A stretch of 64,000 nucleotides of DNA from CAYZHM01 sp964478225. GTDB lineage: Bacteria; Pseudomonadota; Alphaproteobacteria; Micavibrionales; Micavibrionaceae. Each line of letters opens with the position of its first letter. The stretch's first letter is position 1. A program made the position numbers and the translations under genes. Below are positions 1 through 8,041 of the stretch, in pieces. The notes under the pieces are model-generated. The model searched no databases. It was not told where the DNA came from and saw only the letters and a program-made list of their open reading frames with translations. The stretch spans positions 124,001-188,000 of the forward strand of contig CAYZHM010000003.1 of NCBI GenBank assembly GCA_964478225.1, written 5' to 3'.

Positions 1-624
1 CAAAGGATGATGCAGCGTTGAGGGATTTTTCCACTCTGGATATGCACGCGCATTGTCGACGATGACCGAAAGAAAATTTTCCGACAAAGCTTGCCCCGGC
101 CCCTCGCCAATCATCAGCATTTCATCATCGGCAATATAAGGCCGCCCAGCCGCAGATTCAGCAGCCCATCCTGACGGGTGTGATTTTAAAATCTCCAACA
201 AATCTTCATCCGATAACCCCACACAAAATCTCAAAATCGGCTCAGAGATTTCACGCTCAACATCGCGCGTAACATCCATTGCCATCTTGGGGGGCATATA
301 GGCATGGTCTCTTAAAGTACTTGCCAGCGCTTTGCGGATTTTCAAAATCTCGTCCAATGCCAGCGTGCCAAGCCCTTGCACAACAAAGGCATAAAGGCGC
401 GCGTGCTTATCCTCCGGCAACCCAGGTAATAACTCCACCAACCGTCCAGCCAAAGCCAAACGCACATCATCATTAGGCTCTGGGGGGTAAAAATTTGCCT
501 TCCTAGAGACAAAAGTGGCTCCTGACTGCCCATGAAAGCCGGAATCCGAAAACCCGCGCCCAGCCTTAACTTGCGCGCGTTCAGCAGGCTTTTTACGCCC
601 GTTTTGTGTAAAAAACGCCAACAT
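1..624 (-). CDS. DUF2336-like protein, 3' end beyond the window
   Basis: An open frame on the minus strand runs from ATG at 624 to the left edge without a stop, giving the first 208 residues of a longer protein. The N-terminus (MLAFFTQNGRKK) is basic and not a signal peptide. The stretch around residues 125-150 (VEREISEPILRFC then LSDEDLLEIL) matches the pattern I associate with alphaproteobacterial DUF2336 proteins, which are helical-repeat proteins of unknown function. It is divergent from the PEP-CTERM gene at 734. The family call rests on motif memory only, and the C-terminal part is not visible. Confidence 0.6.
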   Translation of the reverse strand, partial: MLAFFTQNGRKKPAERAQVKAGRGFSDSGFHGQSGATFVSRKANFYPPEPNDDVRLALAGRLVELLPGLPEDKHARLYAFVVQGLGTLALDEILKIRKALASTLRDHAYMPPKMAMDVTRDVEREISEPILRFCVGLSDEDLLEILKSHPSGWAAESAAGRPYIADDEMLMIGEGPGQALSENFLSVIVDNARAYPEWKNPSTLHHPL

Positions 625-707
625 ACTGCCTCTTATACAAGCAATTTTGAGGCCAAAAACAGCACGAAAAAGGCTTTGTCTCTGCCCCAAAATTCAGTAG
701 CCTCATA

Positions 708-725
708 CATAGGAATTCACCTATG
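708..725. promoter_or_regulatory. Short inverted repeat just before the first PEP-CTERM start
   Basis: CATAGG and CCTATG are separated by AATTCA and lie 8 bases upstream of the ATG at 734. It could be an operator or a weak hairpin over the ribosome binding region. A chance palindrome of this size is also possible. Confidence 0.25.
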
Positions 726-733
726 AGAAACCC

Positions 734-1624
734 ATGATCCTAAAAAAGACATTCAATTTTATAGCCACAGGATTATATGCCGCAACACTGAGTGCCAATT
801 CTCAAGCTGCCCCATTCACAGCCACTCTGCGAGGCAATGTCATATCATCAGGATCATCCTCCCTCTTCCCGACAGGCCACCCTGTTGAAATCATTTTTGA
901 AAACGGTGAAAGCAACACACCAGTTAAATTAAATACGCCTGCCTCGATGCAATTTGAAAATGTCTTCTCCAACGCCCGCATCACCGGATTAAATAACCTC
1001 ATCACTCAAAATTTTCCAGGCCTCAATTCCACCGGCCTTTACGATCAGGAACCGCAAGTTGTTAATTTTGGCGGCAGTAACATCTTCACGTACGGTGATG
1101 AAATCCGCAGCAAATTTGCAAACGCCGAGGGACAAGCCGCTTTCACCGCCACCACATTCACAAGCGGAACCCTTACAGATGACCCCACACTTGAAGCCCC
1201 CGACCTTGGCCTCAACAAACTTGCTCTTCTCGATAATACTCAAAACACAACATTCGGATCCATGAGCTGGGCCTATACTGACCCCGTTCACCCCGCGAAA
1301 AATTATTTTGTCACCATTCTGACGGTATCAGTTGATGGTCTCACCATAGATCTCCCCCCTATTCCCGGAGACTTTAATAACGATAGAGCCGTAAATGGCA
1401 ACGATCTCACCATTTGGAAGAACAACTTCGGCAGCCTGTATGACGGAAGTGATTTCCTCACCTGGCAGCGCAATTTCACACCACCCTCAACCACGCACTC
1501 CACCCCAGAACCCTCAACGGTTTTCCTTACAATTTTGGCAGCAGGCGCGACCTTCTGCCTGGGCAGAAACTTAAGAAACAAAGACAAAGCCATTGAAATA
1601 AAACAGGATTTTGATTTTTATTGA
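734..1624 (+). CDS. Exported protein with dockerin-like loop and PEP-CTERM tail
   Basis: This 296-residue protein begins with a signal peptide ending near SANSQAAP. Residues about 30-210 are a beta-rich region of no recognised family. Near residues 215-247 there is a duplicated calcium-loop-like motif (GDFNNDRAVNGNDL, then DGSDFLTWQRNF), like a dockerin type I repeat. It is followed by TPEPSTVF, a hydrophobic segment and a basic RNLRNK end, the three-part PEP-CTERM sorting signal. In known systems an exosortase recognises and cleaves such tails at the inner membrane before surface display or release. No exosortase lies in this window. The next gene is a shorter relative. The function is unknown; surface matrix or adhesion is an inference. 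Confidence 0.8.
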   Translation: MILKKTFNFIATGLYAATLSANSQAAPFTATLRGNVISSGSSSLFPTGHPVEIIFENGESNTPVKLNTPASMQFENVFSNARITGLNNLITQNFPGLNSTGLYDQEPQVVNFGGSNIFTYGDEIRSKFANAEGQAAFTATTFTSGTLTDDPTLEAPDLGLNKLALLDNTQNTTFGSMSWAYTDPVHPAKNYFVTILTVSVDGLTIDLPPIPGDFNNDRAVNGNDLTIWKNNFGSLYDGSDFLTWQRNFTPPSTTHSTPEPSTVFLTILAAGATFCLGRNLRNKDKAIEIKQDFDFY

Positions 1625-1648
1625 CATAGTGCCGGAATCTGTTATGAT
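1621..1648 (+). promoter_or_regulatory. Sigma-70-like promoter of the second PEP-CTERM gene
   Basis: TTGACA at 1621-1626 and TATGAT at 1643-1648 are separated by 16 bases. The -35 box overlaps the stop codon of the upstream gene. The ATG at 1677 follows a good ribosome binding site (AAGGGGA). This suggests the second gene can be transcribed independently of the first. Confidence 0.6.
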
Positions 1649-1676
1649 CCGCTAGTATAAATTAAGGGGAAATTAT

Positions 1677-2060
1677 ATGTTCAAACAACTAAGCAACCAG
1701 TTTTCAAAGGCCGCAATTATCGCCGGCGCAACAATTGCGCCTTTCGCAGGACAAGCAGACAAAGCAGAAGCCGCTGTCATTCCAGTCATTTGCGGGGATT
1801 TCAATGGCGACGGCACTGTAAACGGCGCAGATCTGACAAAGTGGAAAACCAACTTCGGAACAGGAACGCCCCCAGGAATTACATACGATGGCGACAGTTT
1901 TCTTTGCTGGCAACGTAACTTTGGCGCAACATTCCCGGCAACCCCGGCTTTTAATGCGACAACCAGCGCCACACCTGAACCGTCCTCAGCAGTCCTCGGC
2001 ATCACTGCTGCTGCCTTCGGTGCATTGGCTCTGCGCAAAAGAGAACCAAGCCCGGCATAA
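1677..2060 (+). CDS. Small dockerin-like PEP-CTERM exported protein
   Basis: This 127-residue protein is a reduced version of its neighbour at 734. It has a signal peptide (to about QADKAEA), a two-loop dockerin-like module (GDFNGDGTVNGADLTKW, then YDGDSFLCWQRNFG), a short Ala/Thr-rich linker, and a PEP-CTERM tail (TPEPSSAV, hydrophobic stretch, LRKREPS). It is almost nothing but the module plus the sorting signal. Both loops keep the spaced Asp/Asn residues expected of calcium ligands. Each loop contains a Cys (ICGDFN and FLCWQRN), which may form a disulfide. The role is unknown; a calcium-dependent surface or matrix partner is inferred. Confidence 0.8.
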   Translation: MFKQLSNQFSKAAIIAGATIAPFAGQADKAEAAVIPVICGDFNGDGTVNGADLTKWKTNFGTGTPPGITYDGDSFLCWQRNFGATFPATPAFNATTSATPEPSSAVLGITAAAFGALALRKREPSPA

Positions 2061-2067
2061 CTTCAGC

Positions 2068-3156
2068 TTATAACTGATACTCCGCGCTTTGCATTTCCTG
2101 CAATCGTGAAATCGTGCGCTCGAACTCAAACGCATGATCATGTCCGTAATAAAGACGCTCCGGCGGCGCTGCGGCGCTGATGATCACTTTTGTTTTATTC
2201 TCATACAAGGCATCAATCAAAGTCATAAAACGCTTGGCTTCGTTCCGGCGATCGTACCCCATTTTGCGGACATTTTCTAAAAAGACAGTATGATATGTCT
2301 CGGCAATCTTAATAAAGTCTTCCGCCCCATGGGGCTGCTCACACAATTGTTGAAAGGTAAAACGCGCAACCCCCGCGGCTGCTTCGGCAACCTCAATTTC
2401 TCTGCCCTTAACTTTCAAAACTTCGGATACGGCCGGCGCGTCCTGCGTCAATCGTTTGAATAACACATCCATCTTGCGATCAGTAAATTCATTGACCGGG
2501 CACAAATAATATTCCCCCGTTCCATTAAACTGTGTGCGGTAATCCGTCGGACTATCCAGATGAACAACCTGCATATGTGATTTCAAGAGCTCAATAAACG
2601 GCAGGAACCGATCACGCTGCAACCCACCTTTATACAAATCGTCCGGCGCCCAGTTCGACGTCGCCACAACCAGCACACCCTGCTCAAAAAGCGCCGTAAA
2701 CAAACGCCCTAAAATCATCGCATCCGCCACGTCAGTGACATGGAATTCATCAAAACACAACACACGCGACGTTTCTGCAATCCGGCATGCATAAGACGGG
2801 AGCAACCCATCAATTCCAACCCCAAAATCTTCGTCTTGCCTACGGTCATGAAAATAATCATGTGTTTCAATCATGAATTCATGAAAATGAACGCGCCGCT
2901 TCTGAAGCGTCTCAGGCAGCACACTGAAAAACAAATCCATCAACATCGATTTACCGCGGCCAACCCCGCCATAAATATAAACACCGCGCGTCACATCGCT
3001 TTTTTTATGAAGCAGCCCGGCATACCATTTTTTTGATTTTGACTTCACAATATCCAAATAGAGATTATCCAAAACCTGCGCGGCATGCAGCTGCGCGGGA
3101 TCGCTCTGGATTTCGCCCTTATTCAGTTTTTGTTTGTAAATGTCCAGCGGTGTCAT
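2068..3156 (-). CDS. zapE: Cell division protein ZapE (AFG1-like ATPase)
   Basis: This is a P-loop ATPase of the AFG1/ZapE family. In Proteobacteria it associates with the division ring and destabilises FtsZ polymers; in eukaryotes the relative works in mitochondrial quality control. From the start at 3156 (MTPLDIYKQKL) the protein has about 362 residues. Walker A is GGVGRGKS near residues 63-70, and Walker B is VLCFDEFH near 132-139. A longer upstream frame exists, but the 3156 start gives the usual family N-terminus and overlaps tatC by 38 bases. It is the last gene of the minus-strand block. Confidence 0.92.
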   Translation of the reverse strand: MTPLDIYKQKLNKGEIQSDPAQLHAAQVLDNLYLDIVKSKSKKWYAGLLHKKSDVTRGVYIYGGVGRGKSMLMDLFFSVLPETLQKRRVHFHEFMIETHDYFHDRRQDEDFGVGIDGLLPSYACRIAETSRVLCFDEFHVTDVADAMILGRLFTALFEQGVLVVATSNWAPDDLYKGGLQRDRFLPFIELLKSHMQVVHLDSPTDYRTQFNGTGEYYLCPVNEFTDRKMDVLFKRLTQDAPAVSEVLKVKGREIEVAEAAAGVARFTFQQLCEQPHGAEDFIKIAETYHTVFLENVRKMGYDRRNEAKRFMTLIDALYENKTKVIISAAAPPERLYYGHDHAFEFERTISRLQEMQSAEYQL

Positions 3157-3904
3157 TTTTTTGAACGCGGCGTACAAGGAAAATTGAAAGCTCATACAGA
3201 CCCATAATCGGAACCGCGAGCAAAATTTGAGAAAGCACATCAGGCGGAGTTAAAAACGCCGCAACAATGAACGTAACAATAATCGCATATTTGCGCCCTT
3301 TGGCCAATGTCTCTGCCGTAACCATCCCCGCTTTGCCCAGCAACGTGAGCAAAACAGGAAGCTGAAAACACAATCCAAAGGCAAAAATCAACGCGATAAT
3401 CAGGTCAAGATATTCGCTAACACGCGCCTCCAGTTGAATAGGCAAAGCCGTTTGCGATGCCGTTGTCTGAAAACTAAGGAAAAACGGCCACGCCATCGGC
3501 ATCACCAGATAATAAACGCAAGCCCCACCGCAAAAAAACAAAACAGGTGTCGCAATCAAAAACGGTAAAAAGGCCATCCGTTCGTTCTTATACAGCCCAG
3601 GCGCGATAAAGGCCCAGATCTGAAACAACAAAACCGGAAACGTCAAAAATATCCCGGCAAAAAACGCCACCTTCACATAAGTGAAAAACGCCTCGGTCAA
3701 ACCCGTATAAATCAAACGCTGCGACCCTTCATCTCCCATTGCCGCCGCAAGGGGCTGAACCAAAAACCCGTAAATATCGTCAACAAAAACAAAAGCAATC
3801 CCTGTCCCGACAGCCATAGCCAAAGCCACCCAGAGCAACCGCGTGCGCAGCTCTGTCAAATGTGATACCAGCGACTTGGCTTCAGAGCTTTCCATCATCA
3901 CCAT
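3119..3904 (-). CDS. tatC: Twin-arginine translocase subunit TatC
   Basis: TatC is the multispanning inner-membrane receptor that binds twin-arginine signal peptides and, with TatA and TatB, exports folded proteins. The sequence starts with the typical cytoplasmic motif LVSHLTELRTRLLW and shows about six hydrophobic segments, including FPVLLFQIWAFIAPGLY. Several ATGs cluster at 3904, 3898 and 3895, and the exact start is uncertain. All of them overlap the tatB 3' end. Order on the minus strand is tatA, tatB, tatC, zapE. Confidence 0.95.
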   Translation of the reverse strand: MVMMESSEAKSLVSHLTELRTRLLWVALAMAVGTGIAFVFVDDIYGFLVQPLAAAMGDEGSQRLIYTGLTEAFFTYVKVAFFAGIFLTFPVLLFQIWAFIAPGLYKNERMAFLPFLIATPVLFFCGGACVYYLVMPMAWPFFLSFQTTASQTALPIQLEARVSEYLDLIIALIFAFGLCFQLPVLLTLLGKAGMVTAETLAKGRKYAIIVTFIVAAFLTPPDVLSQILLAVPIMGLYELSIFLVRRVQKNDTAGHLQTKTE

Positions 3905-4166
3905 CTTGGGGCGCAACCACGAGATCCTCGTCTTCTGCACTTTCATCAAAATCACGCGCCTCAAAATTCACCGAACGGCGCAAATCATCGAGATTGTTAT
4001 CTTGCATAAATTCTTCAAATTGCTGGGAAAAAGCGTAGCGAATATAACGAAGACGCCTGACGATGCGCCCCAAAGCCTGCATCACGACCGGTATATCTTT
4101 GGGCCCGATGACAACAACTGTCACCGCCACAATAACCAGCAATTCCGCCCATCCAAAATCAAGCAT
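3882..4166 (-). CDS. tatB: Twin-arginine translocase subunit TatB
   Basis: This protein of about 94 residues begins MLDFGWAELLVI, the classic TatB start. One membrane helix is followed by the GPKDIP hinge, an amphipathic helix (LGRIVRRLRYIRYAF) and an acidic tail. TatB partners TatC in substrate binding. A GTG three codons upstream is possible, but ATG at 4166 matches the family. It lies between tatA and tatC. Confidence 0.93.
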   Translation of the reverse strand: MLDFGWAELLVIVAVTVVVIGPKDIPVVMQALGRIVRRLRYIRYAFSQQFEEFMQDNNLDDLRRSVNFEARDFDESAEDEDLVVAPQDGDDGKL

Positions 4167-4215
4167 GGGAGGCACTATACGCCTGAATAGCCTAAGGGAA
4201 CAAGAGTTTTAAAAA

Positions 4216-4392
4216 TTACTCTTTATCTTTGTTTTCAAGGGACTTAACGTCAGAATCTTCATCCTTCAGCCCTTTTTTAAAGCTGCGGATGCCTTTTGCC
4301 AGGTTTTCCATGATCCCGGGAACCCGGCCAGCCCCAAAAAGCAGGACAACCAAGAGAATGACAAGTACTATCTGAAGTGGACCGGGGCTCAT
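4216..4392 (-). CDS. tatA: Twin-arginine translocase subunit TatA
   Basis: This 58-residue protein was read directly from the minus strand. It starts MSPGPLQIVLVILL and continues with LLFGAGRVPGIMENLAKGI, then a Lys/Asp/Glu-rich tail ending ENKDKE. One N-terminal membrane helix, the FG hinge and the following amphipathic helix are the TatA hallmarks. TatA polymerises to form the export path. The start codon overlaps the scpB stop as ATGA, so translation is probably coupled. Confidence 0.95.
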   Translation of the reverse strand: MSPGPLQIVLVILLVVLLFGAGRVPGIMENLAKGIRSFKKGLKDEDSDVKSLENKDKE

Positions 4393-5018
4393 ATGATAAT
4401 TCTTTCTCCAAGTGGTTCTTCGAATTCCTCTTCTTTATCACGCCCGTCATCATTTGCAAAGAGATCACCGGAATCAGGGATAGTCTCAATTGCAGGGCGC
4501 CGGTCCAGCAACCCGGAAGCCTTGAGATCATCAAGACCTGGCAAATCTGTAATGCTCTCCAACGAGAAATGATCTAAAAAGGCAGGCGTCGTCAACCAGG
4601 TCAAAGGACGGCCCGGCGTTTCGCGCCGACGCCCAGGCTTAACCCATCCTTGTTCAATTAAAAAGTCCAGCGTCCCTCTATGTGTGGTCACACCGCGGAT
4701 ATTCTCAATCTCAGCCCGTGTAATCGGCTGGTGATAGGCAATAATAGCCATCGCCTCCATAGCAGCACGAGACAACTTTTTCTCTACTTGCTTTTCAACC
4801 TGCAGAATGTCTGCCAAATCTGCCGCCGTACGAAACGCCCAGCGCCCTTCAAATTCAACAAGGGATACACCGCGCCCTTCATAATGCGTTTGCAGCTCCA
4901 TCAAAGCCGCCCCAACATCCGTTCCCTCCGGAACACGTTCATACAAATCTTTAGCGCTCAACGGCTCAGCGCTGGCAAACAACAAGGCCTCAACAATTCT
5001 CAGACTATTTTCACTCAT
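4389..5018 (-). CDS. scpB: Segregation and condensation protein ScpB
   Basis: ScpB is the winged-helix subunit of the Smc-ScpA-ScpB condensin. The start at 5018 (MSENSLRIVEALLFASAEPL) follows a GAGG ribosome site and overlaps scpA by 8 bases. Characteristic segments include MEAMAIIAYHQPITRAEIE and the GVTTHRGTLDFLIEQGWV wing. The end is coupled to tatA through ATGA. The C-terminal 40 residues are acidic. A longer frame upstream is an overlap artefact. Confidence 0.93.
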   Translation of the reverse strand: MSENSLRIVEALLFASAEPLSAKDLYERVPEGTDVGAALMELQTHYEGRGVSLVEFEGRWAFRTAADLADILQVEKQVEKKLSRAAMEAMAIIAYHQPITRAEIENIRGVTTHRGTLDFLIEQGWVKPGRRRETPGRPLTWLTTPAFLDHFSLESITDLPGLDDLKASGLLDRRPAIETIPDSGDLFANDDGRDKEEEFEEPLGERIII

Positions 5019-5838
5019 GTTCCCCGCCTCCGGACGTCCGCATATAAATCGGCCGGAAAAGCCCATCCTGCTTGATTTCCAAAATGCCTCTCTTGGCCAG
5101 TTCAAGCGATGCAATCAATGTCGAAGCCAGCGCACTGCGCCCAAACAATCTGTCCTTAATACCCTCGGGCATAAAACTCTCAAGTGTCGCCCACGCGCTC
5201 TGTAGCCCTTTACGGGGCAATTGTCCGAGCATTCGTGTCAATCGTGACAAAGCGTCCTCCACAGACATCAAATTAAATTCTGGTAAATCATAGTGACTAT
5301 CAAGCTTGCGGCGGTGAATTTCGCCATAGGCTTTCAACATATCGTAAAGCGTCATGCCCCAACTGGTCTCAAGCTTCACGGACAGACCTTCCGGCATCCC
5401 GCGCGCAAAAACCTGCTGTCCAAGACGGGGTTGTTTCATGAGGTCATCAACAACTTTACGCATAGCCTCCAGACGACGAAGCTGAAACTGCAATGCCTCT
5501 GCCATCGCTTCCGCACTCGGTTCATCTCCAGATTCCTCACGGGGCAACAACAAACGAGACTTCAAATAGGCGAGCCATGCTGCCATCACCAAATACTCTG
5601 CCGCCAGCTCCAGATCCAATTCCTTCGCCCGCTCAATAAACCCAAGATACTGCCGCGCCAGTTGCAGGATAGAAATCTCGCGCAAATCCACTTTTTGATT
5701 GCGCGCCAAATCCAGCAAAACATCAATCGGCCCTTCATAGCCGTCAATATTCAGCAAAAGCTGATCCACCTCTGACATGGACTCAACCACGCGCGGCAAA
5801 TCCTCCTCAAACTGCTCTTGAACCTGTATGGTACTCAT
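5011..5838 (-). CDS. scpA: Segregation and condensation protein ScpA
   Basis: ScpA is the kleisin subunit that bridges the Smc heads. The start at 5838 overlaps the nagZ stop as ATGA. The N-terminal domain carries DGYEGPIDVLLDLARNQKVD, the strongest ScpA signature, followed by YLVMAAWLAYLKSRLLLP. The C-terminal winged-helix region (about residues 190-270) would bind the other Smc head. It forms one translationally coupled unit with nagZ and scpB. Confidence 0.93.
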   Translation of the reverse strand: MSTIQVQEQFEEDLPRVVESMSEVDQLLLNIDGYEGPIDVLLDLARNQKVDLREISILQLARQYLGFIERAKELDLELAAEYLVMAAWLAYLKSRLLLPREESGDEPSAEAMAEALQFQLRRLEAMRKVVDDLMKQPRLGQQVFARGMPEGLSVKLETSWGMTLYDMLKAYGEIHRRKLDSHYDLPEFNLMSVEDALSRLTRMLGQLPRKGLQSAWATLESFMPEGIKDRLFGRSALASTLIASLELAKRGILEIKQDGLFRPIYMRTSGGGEHE

Positions 5839-6845
5839 GCCGCACTCTCCCACAATTGATCCGCCGTTTGCAAGCGTTTCAACGTATTTTCCCGCAATTT
5901 TGGGCAGTTTTCCGCGATTTTCTCCATCACAACAAGGTCCGCCCAGCAATAAAGGGCCAAATCACATCCCGCAGCCAAAGTTTTAACGCAGCGCTCCTCA
6001 ATCGTTCCATAAGGCGCCAAAGCCTTCATATCCAGGTCATCCCCGATCAAAATACCTTCAAACCCGATAAATCCGCGGATAATCTGTTCAATGACCTTGG
6101 TCGATAACGTGGCAGGCATATCCGGATCAATATCGCTGTAAACAATGTGCGCGGTCATCGCCCACAACGCCTCTGCCCCCTTGGAGCCCGCAGCAGCCTT
6201 GAAAGGATAAAAATCAGTCTTCTCAAGCTCCGAACGCGGCGCCTCTACAACGGGCAATTCCAGATGAGAATCCGCAACCGCGCGCCCATGACCGGGAATA
6301 TGTTTGATAATAGGGGTTATGCCATTCCTCAAAAACCTCTCGCATGCCACCTCACCCAACATTGCCACAACTTTCGGGTCTTCAGAAAACGAGCGGTCGC
6401 CTATCACAGCATGAGTGGTCGGCGTTAAAACATCCATAACCGGAGCACAATCTATATTGATCCCAAGAGCACGAAGATCTCCGCACAGGCGATCCGTATC
6501 ATTTTGAAGATTGGTTTTGGCTTGTTGTTGGTTTTGACCAAACAAATCCCCATAAGGCTTCATAGCGGGATAAACTGGCCAATGCGGCGGCCCAAGGCGC
6601 TGCACCCGTCCCCCCTCTTGATCAATCATAACCGGGCAATCGCGCCCAACAGCATCCTTAAGCTGCCCTACAAGCTTCGTCAGCTGAGCTGGAGATTCAA
6701 CATTACGGCCAAAAAGAATAAAACCTAAAGGATCAGCTTCACGAAACAGCGCCGCTTCACGATCTGAAAGTTCATGTCCCTGAAGCGAAAAAATGCAGGC
6801 CAGCGAATTTTCAGCCCCACGGGAGAAATATCCACGCTCAGCCAT
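5835..6845 (-). CDS. nagZ: Beta-N-acetylhexosaminidase NagZ (GH3)
   Basis: NagZ removes N-acetylglucosamine from muropeptides during cytoplasmic peptidoglycan recycling. The 336-residue protein has the expected length. The GH3 signature KHIPGHGRAVADSHLELP carries the flexible-loop His (GRAVADSH) typical of NagZ. IGDDLDMKAL holds the likely nucleophile Asp (GDDL). DQEGGRVQRLG is also conserved. There is no signal peptide, consistent with a cytoplasmic location. It sits in the coupled order SPOR gene, nagZ, scpA, scpB. Confidence 0.94.
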   Translation of the reverse strand: MAERGYFSRGAENSLACIFSLQGHELSDREAALFREADPLGFILFGRNVESPAQLTKLVGQLKDAVGRDCPVMIDQEGGRVQRLGPPHWPVYPAMKPYGDLFGQNQQQAKTNLQNDTDRLCGDLRALGINIDCAPVMDVLTPTTHAVIGDRSFSEDPKVVAMLGEVACERFLRNGITPIIKHIPGHGRAVADSHLELPVVEAPRSELEKTDFYPFKAAAGSKGAEALWAMTAHIVYSDIDPDMPATLSTKVIEQIIRGFIGFEGILIGDDLDMKALAPYGTIEERCVKTLAAGCDLALYCWADLVVMEKIAENCPKLRENTLKRLQTADQLWESAA

Positions 6846-6862
6846 TACGCTTGACCATCCTC

Positions 6863-7993
6863 TTATTTAACAACCAGACAGCCGCCTGGCTTTTGGGCTT
6901 TGATTTTAGAGCAAATATCATCAGCACTGCCCTTACTCATAGGCCCAGCTTGCACGCGGTAATACGTCCCACGTTCGCCAAGATTGGTTTCCTGCACACG
7001 ATAATCAGCACCCTTCAATGCAGAATAGGTTTTCTGAAGCTTGGTCCATTCTGTGTGTGCGCCACTTTGCGACGTCACACTTACAAGCTGAACATAGTAA
7101 TTTCCGGGCTTGATTGCCGAGGCGGAATTCCCAGCTGCGGGCTGAATTTCTGCAATAGCCTCACCCTTAACAATCTCAGCATCATCTTTGGCCGAATTCG
7201 TGGCCGCCGCCTCTTTCTTAGGCTCGTCATCTTTTTTATCAAGAACAGAGCGCACAAACGCCAAAGTCTCAGGCGAAGATCCCGGCGTATAAACATCCTC
7301 AGCCCTCACAGCAGGAGCCGCCGCTTTCTCCGCAACGCGCGCCTTCATGCCCGGAACAGCAGCAGGAGCAGGAACCTCGGGGGTAATATCCTGAAGAACA
7401 TCTTCGCTTGGCTCTGCAGCTACAGCGACTTCTTCCTTCTTATCCTCAACAGGTGCGGCAGAAACCGCTTCAGGAGCCTTTTCTTCAACTGGCTCCGCAG
7501 CCGCTGCTGCAGCTGCGTCAGGATCTACCTCTGCAAGATCTGCAGGCTTTTCCTCCTGCATCATGTCCTTTGCTTCTTCAGCAAAAGCTTCAAGTTTGGA
7601 TACAGGCGGCTCATCTTCAAGTAAATTTTCAACTGGCGGAGCCTCATTCACAGATCCAGTCTGGAAAATCGTGCTATCCGCATTAGGAATATCCATTCCA
7701 CCAAAATTTTCAGGCGGCATCTTAACCGAAGACGCATCAGCCTTAATCACAGGAAGATTCCCTTGATCATCAGAGGACCCCGGATAGCTGAGCATAAACA
7801 CACCGGCCAATACTCCCGCGGCCACCAACAACAAAGCCGTCGCAACAGCAGGACGACGCATAAGTTTTGAAATCATTCCAGGTTCCTCTCCATAACGCGA
7901 ACCGCCAGCAGAAATATTCAGCGGCTGATGCGGGGTTTGTCTCTCTCCCGGCTGTTGATAACGATAAGGCTGAAACTGATTATTGTCGGGCAT
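6863..7993 (-). CDS. SPOR-domain inner-membrane protein
   Basis: This 376-residue bitopic protein has a short Gln/Pro-rich cytoplasmic N-terminus, a membrane helix near residues 48-70 (ATALLLVAAGVLAGVFML), a long Ala/Glu/Pro-rich periplasmic linker, and a C-terminal SPOR domain (from about residue 295: YYVQLVSVTSQSGAHTEW to the end). SPOR domains bind denuded glycan strands at division septa. The gene lies directly before nagZ, so a link to septal wall turnover is reasonable. The low-complexity linker shows Ala and acidic runs. Confidence 0.85.
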   Translation of the reverse strand: MPDNNQFQPYRYQQPGERQTPHQPLNISAGGSRYGEEPGMISKLMRRPAVATALLLVAAGVLAGVFMLSYPGSSDDQGNLPVIKADASSVKMPPENFGGMDIPNADSTIFQTGSVNEAPPVENLLEDEPPVSKLEAFAEEAKDMMQEEKPADLAEVDPDAAAAAAAEPVEEKAPEAVSAAPVEDKKEEVAVAAEPSEDVLQDITPEVPAPAAVPGMKARVAEKAAAPAVRAEDVYTPGSSPETLAFVRSVLDKKDDEPKKEAAATNSAKDDAEIVKGEAIAEIQPAAGNSASAIKPGNYYVQLVSVTSQSGAHTEWTKLQKTYSALKGADYRVQETNLGERGTYYRVQAGPMSKGSADDICSKIKAQKPGGCLVVK

Positions 7994-8041
7994 GGCGTAT
8001 ATATCCTCACTCTAACGCAGATTGTATAAAACTATTACTAT

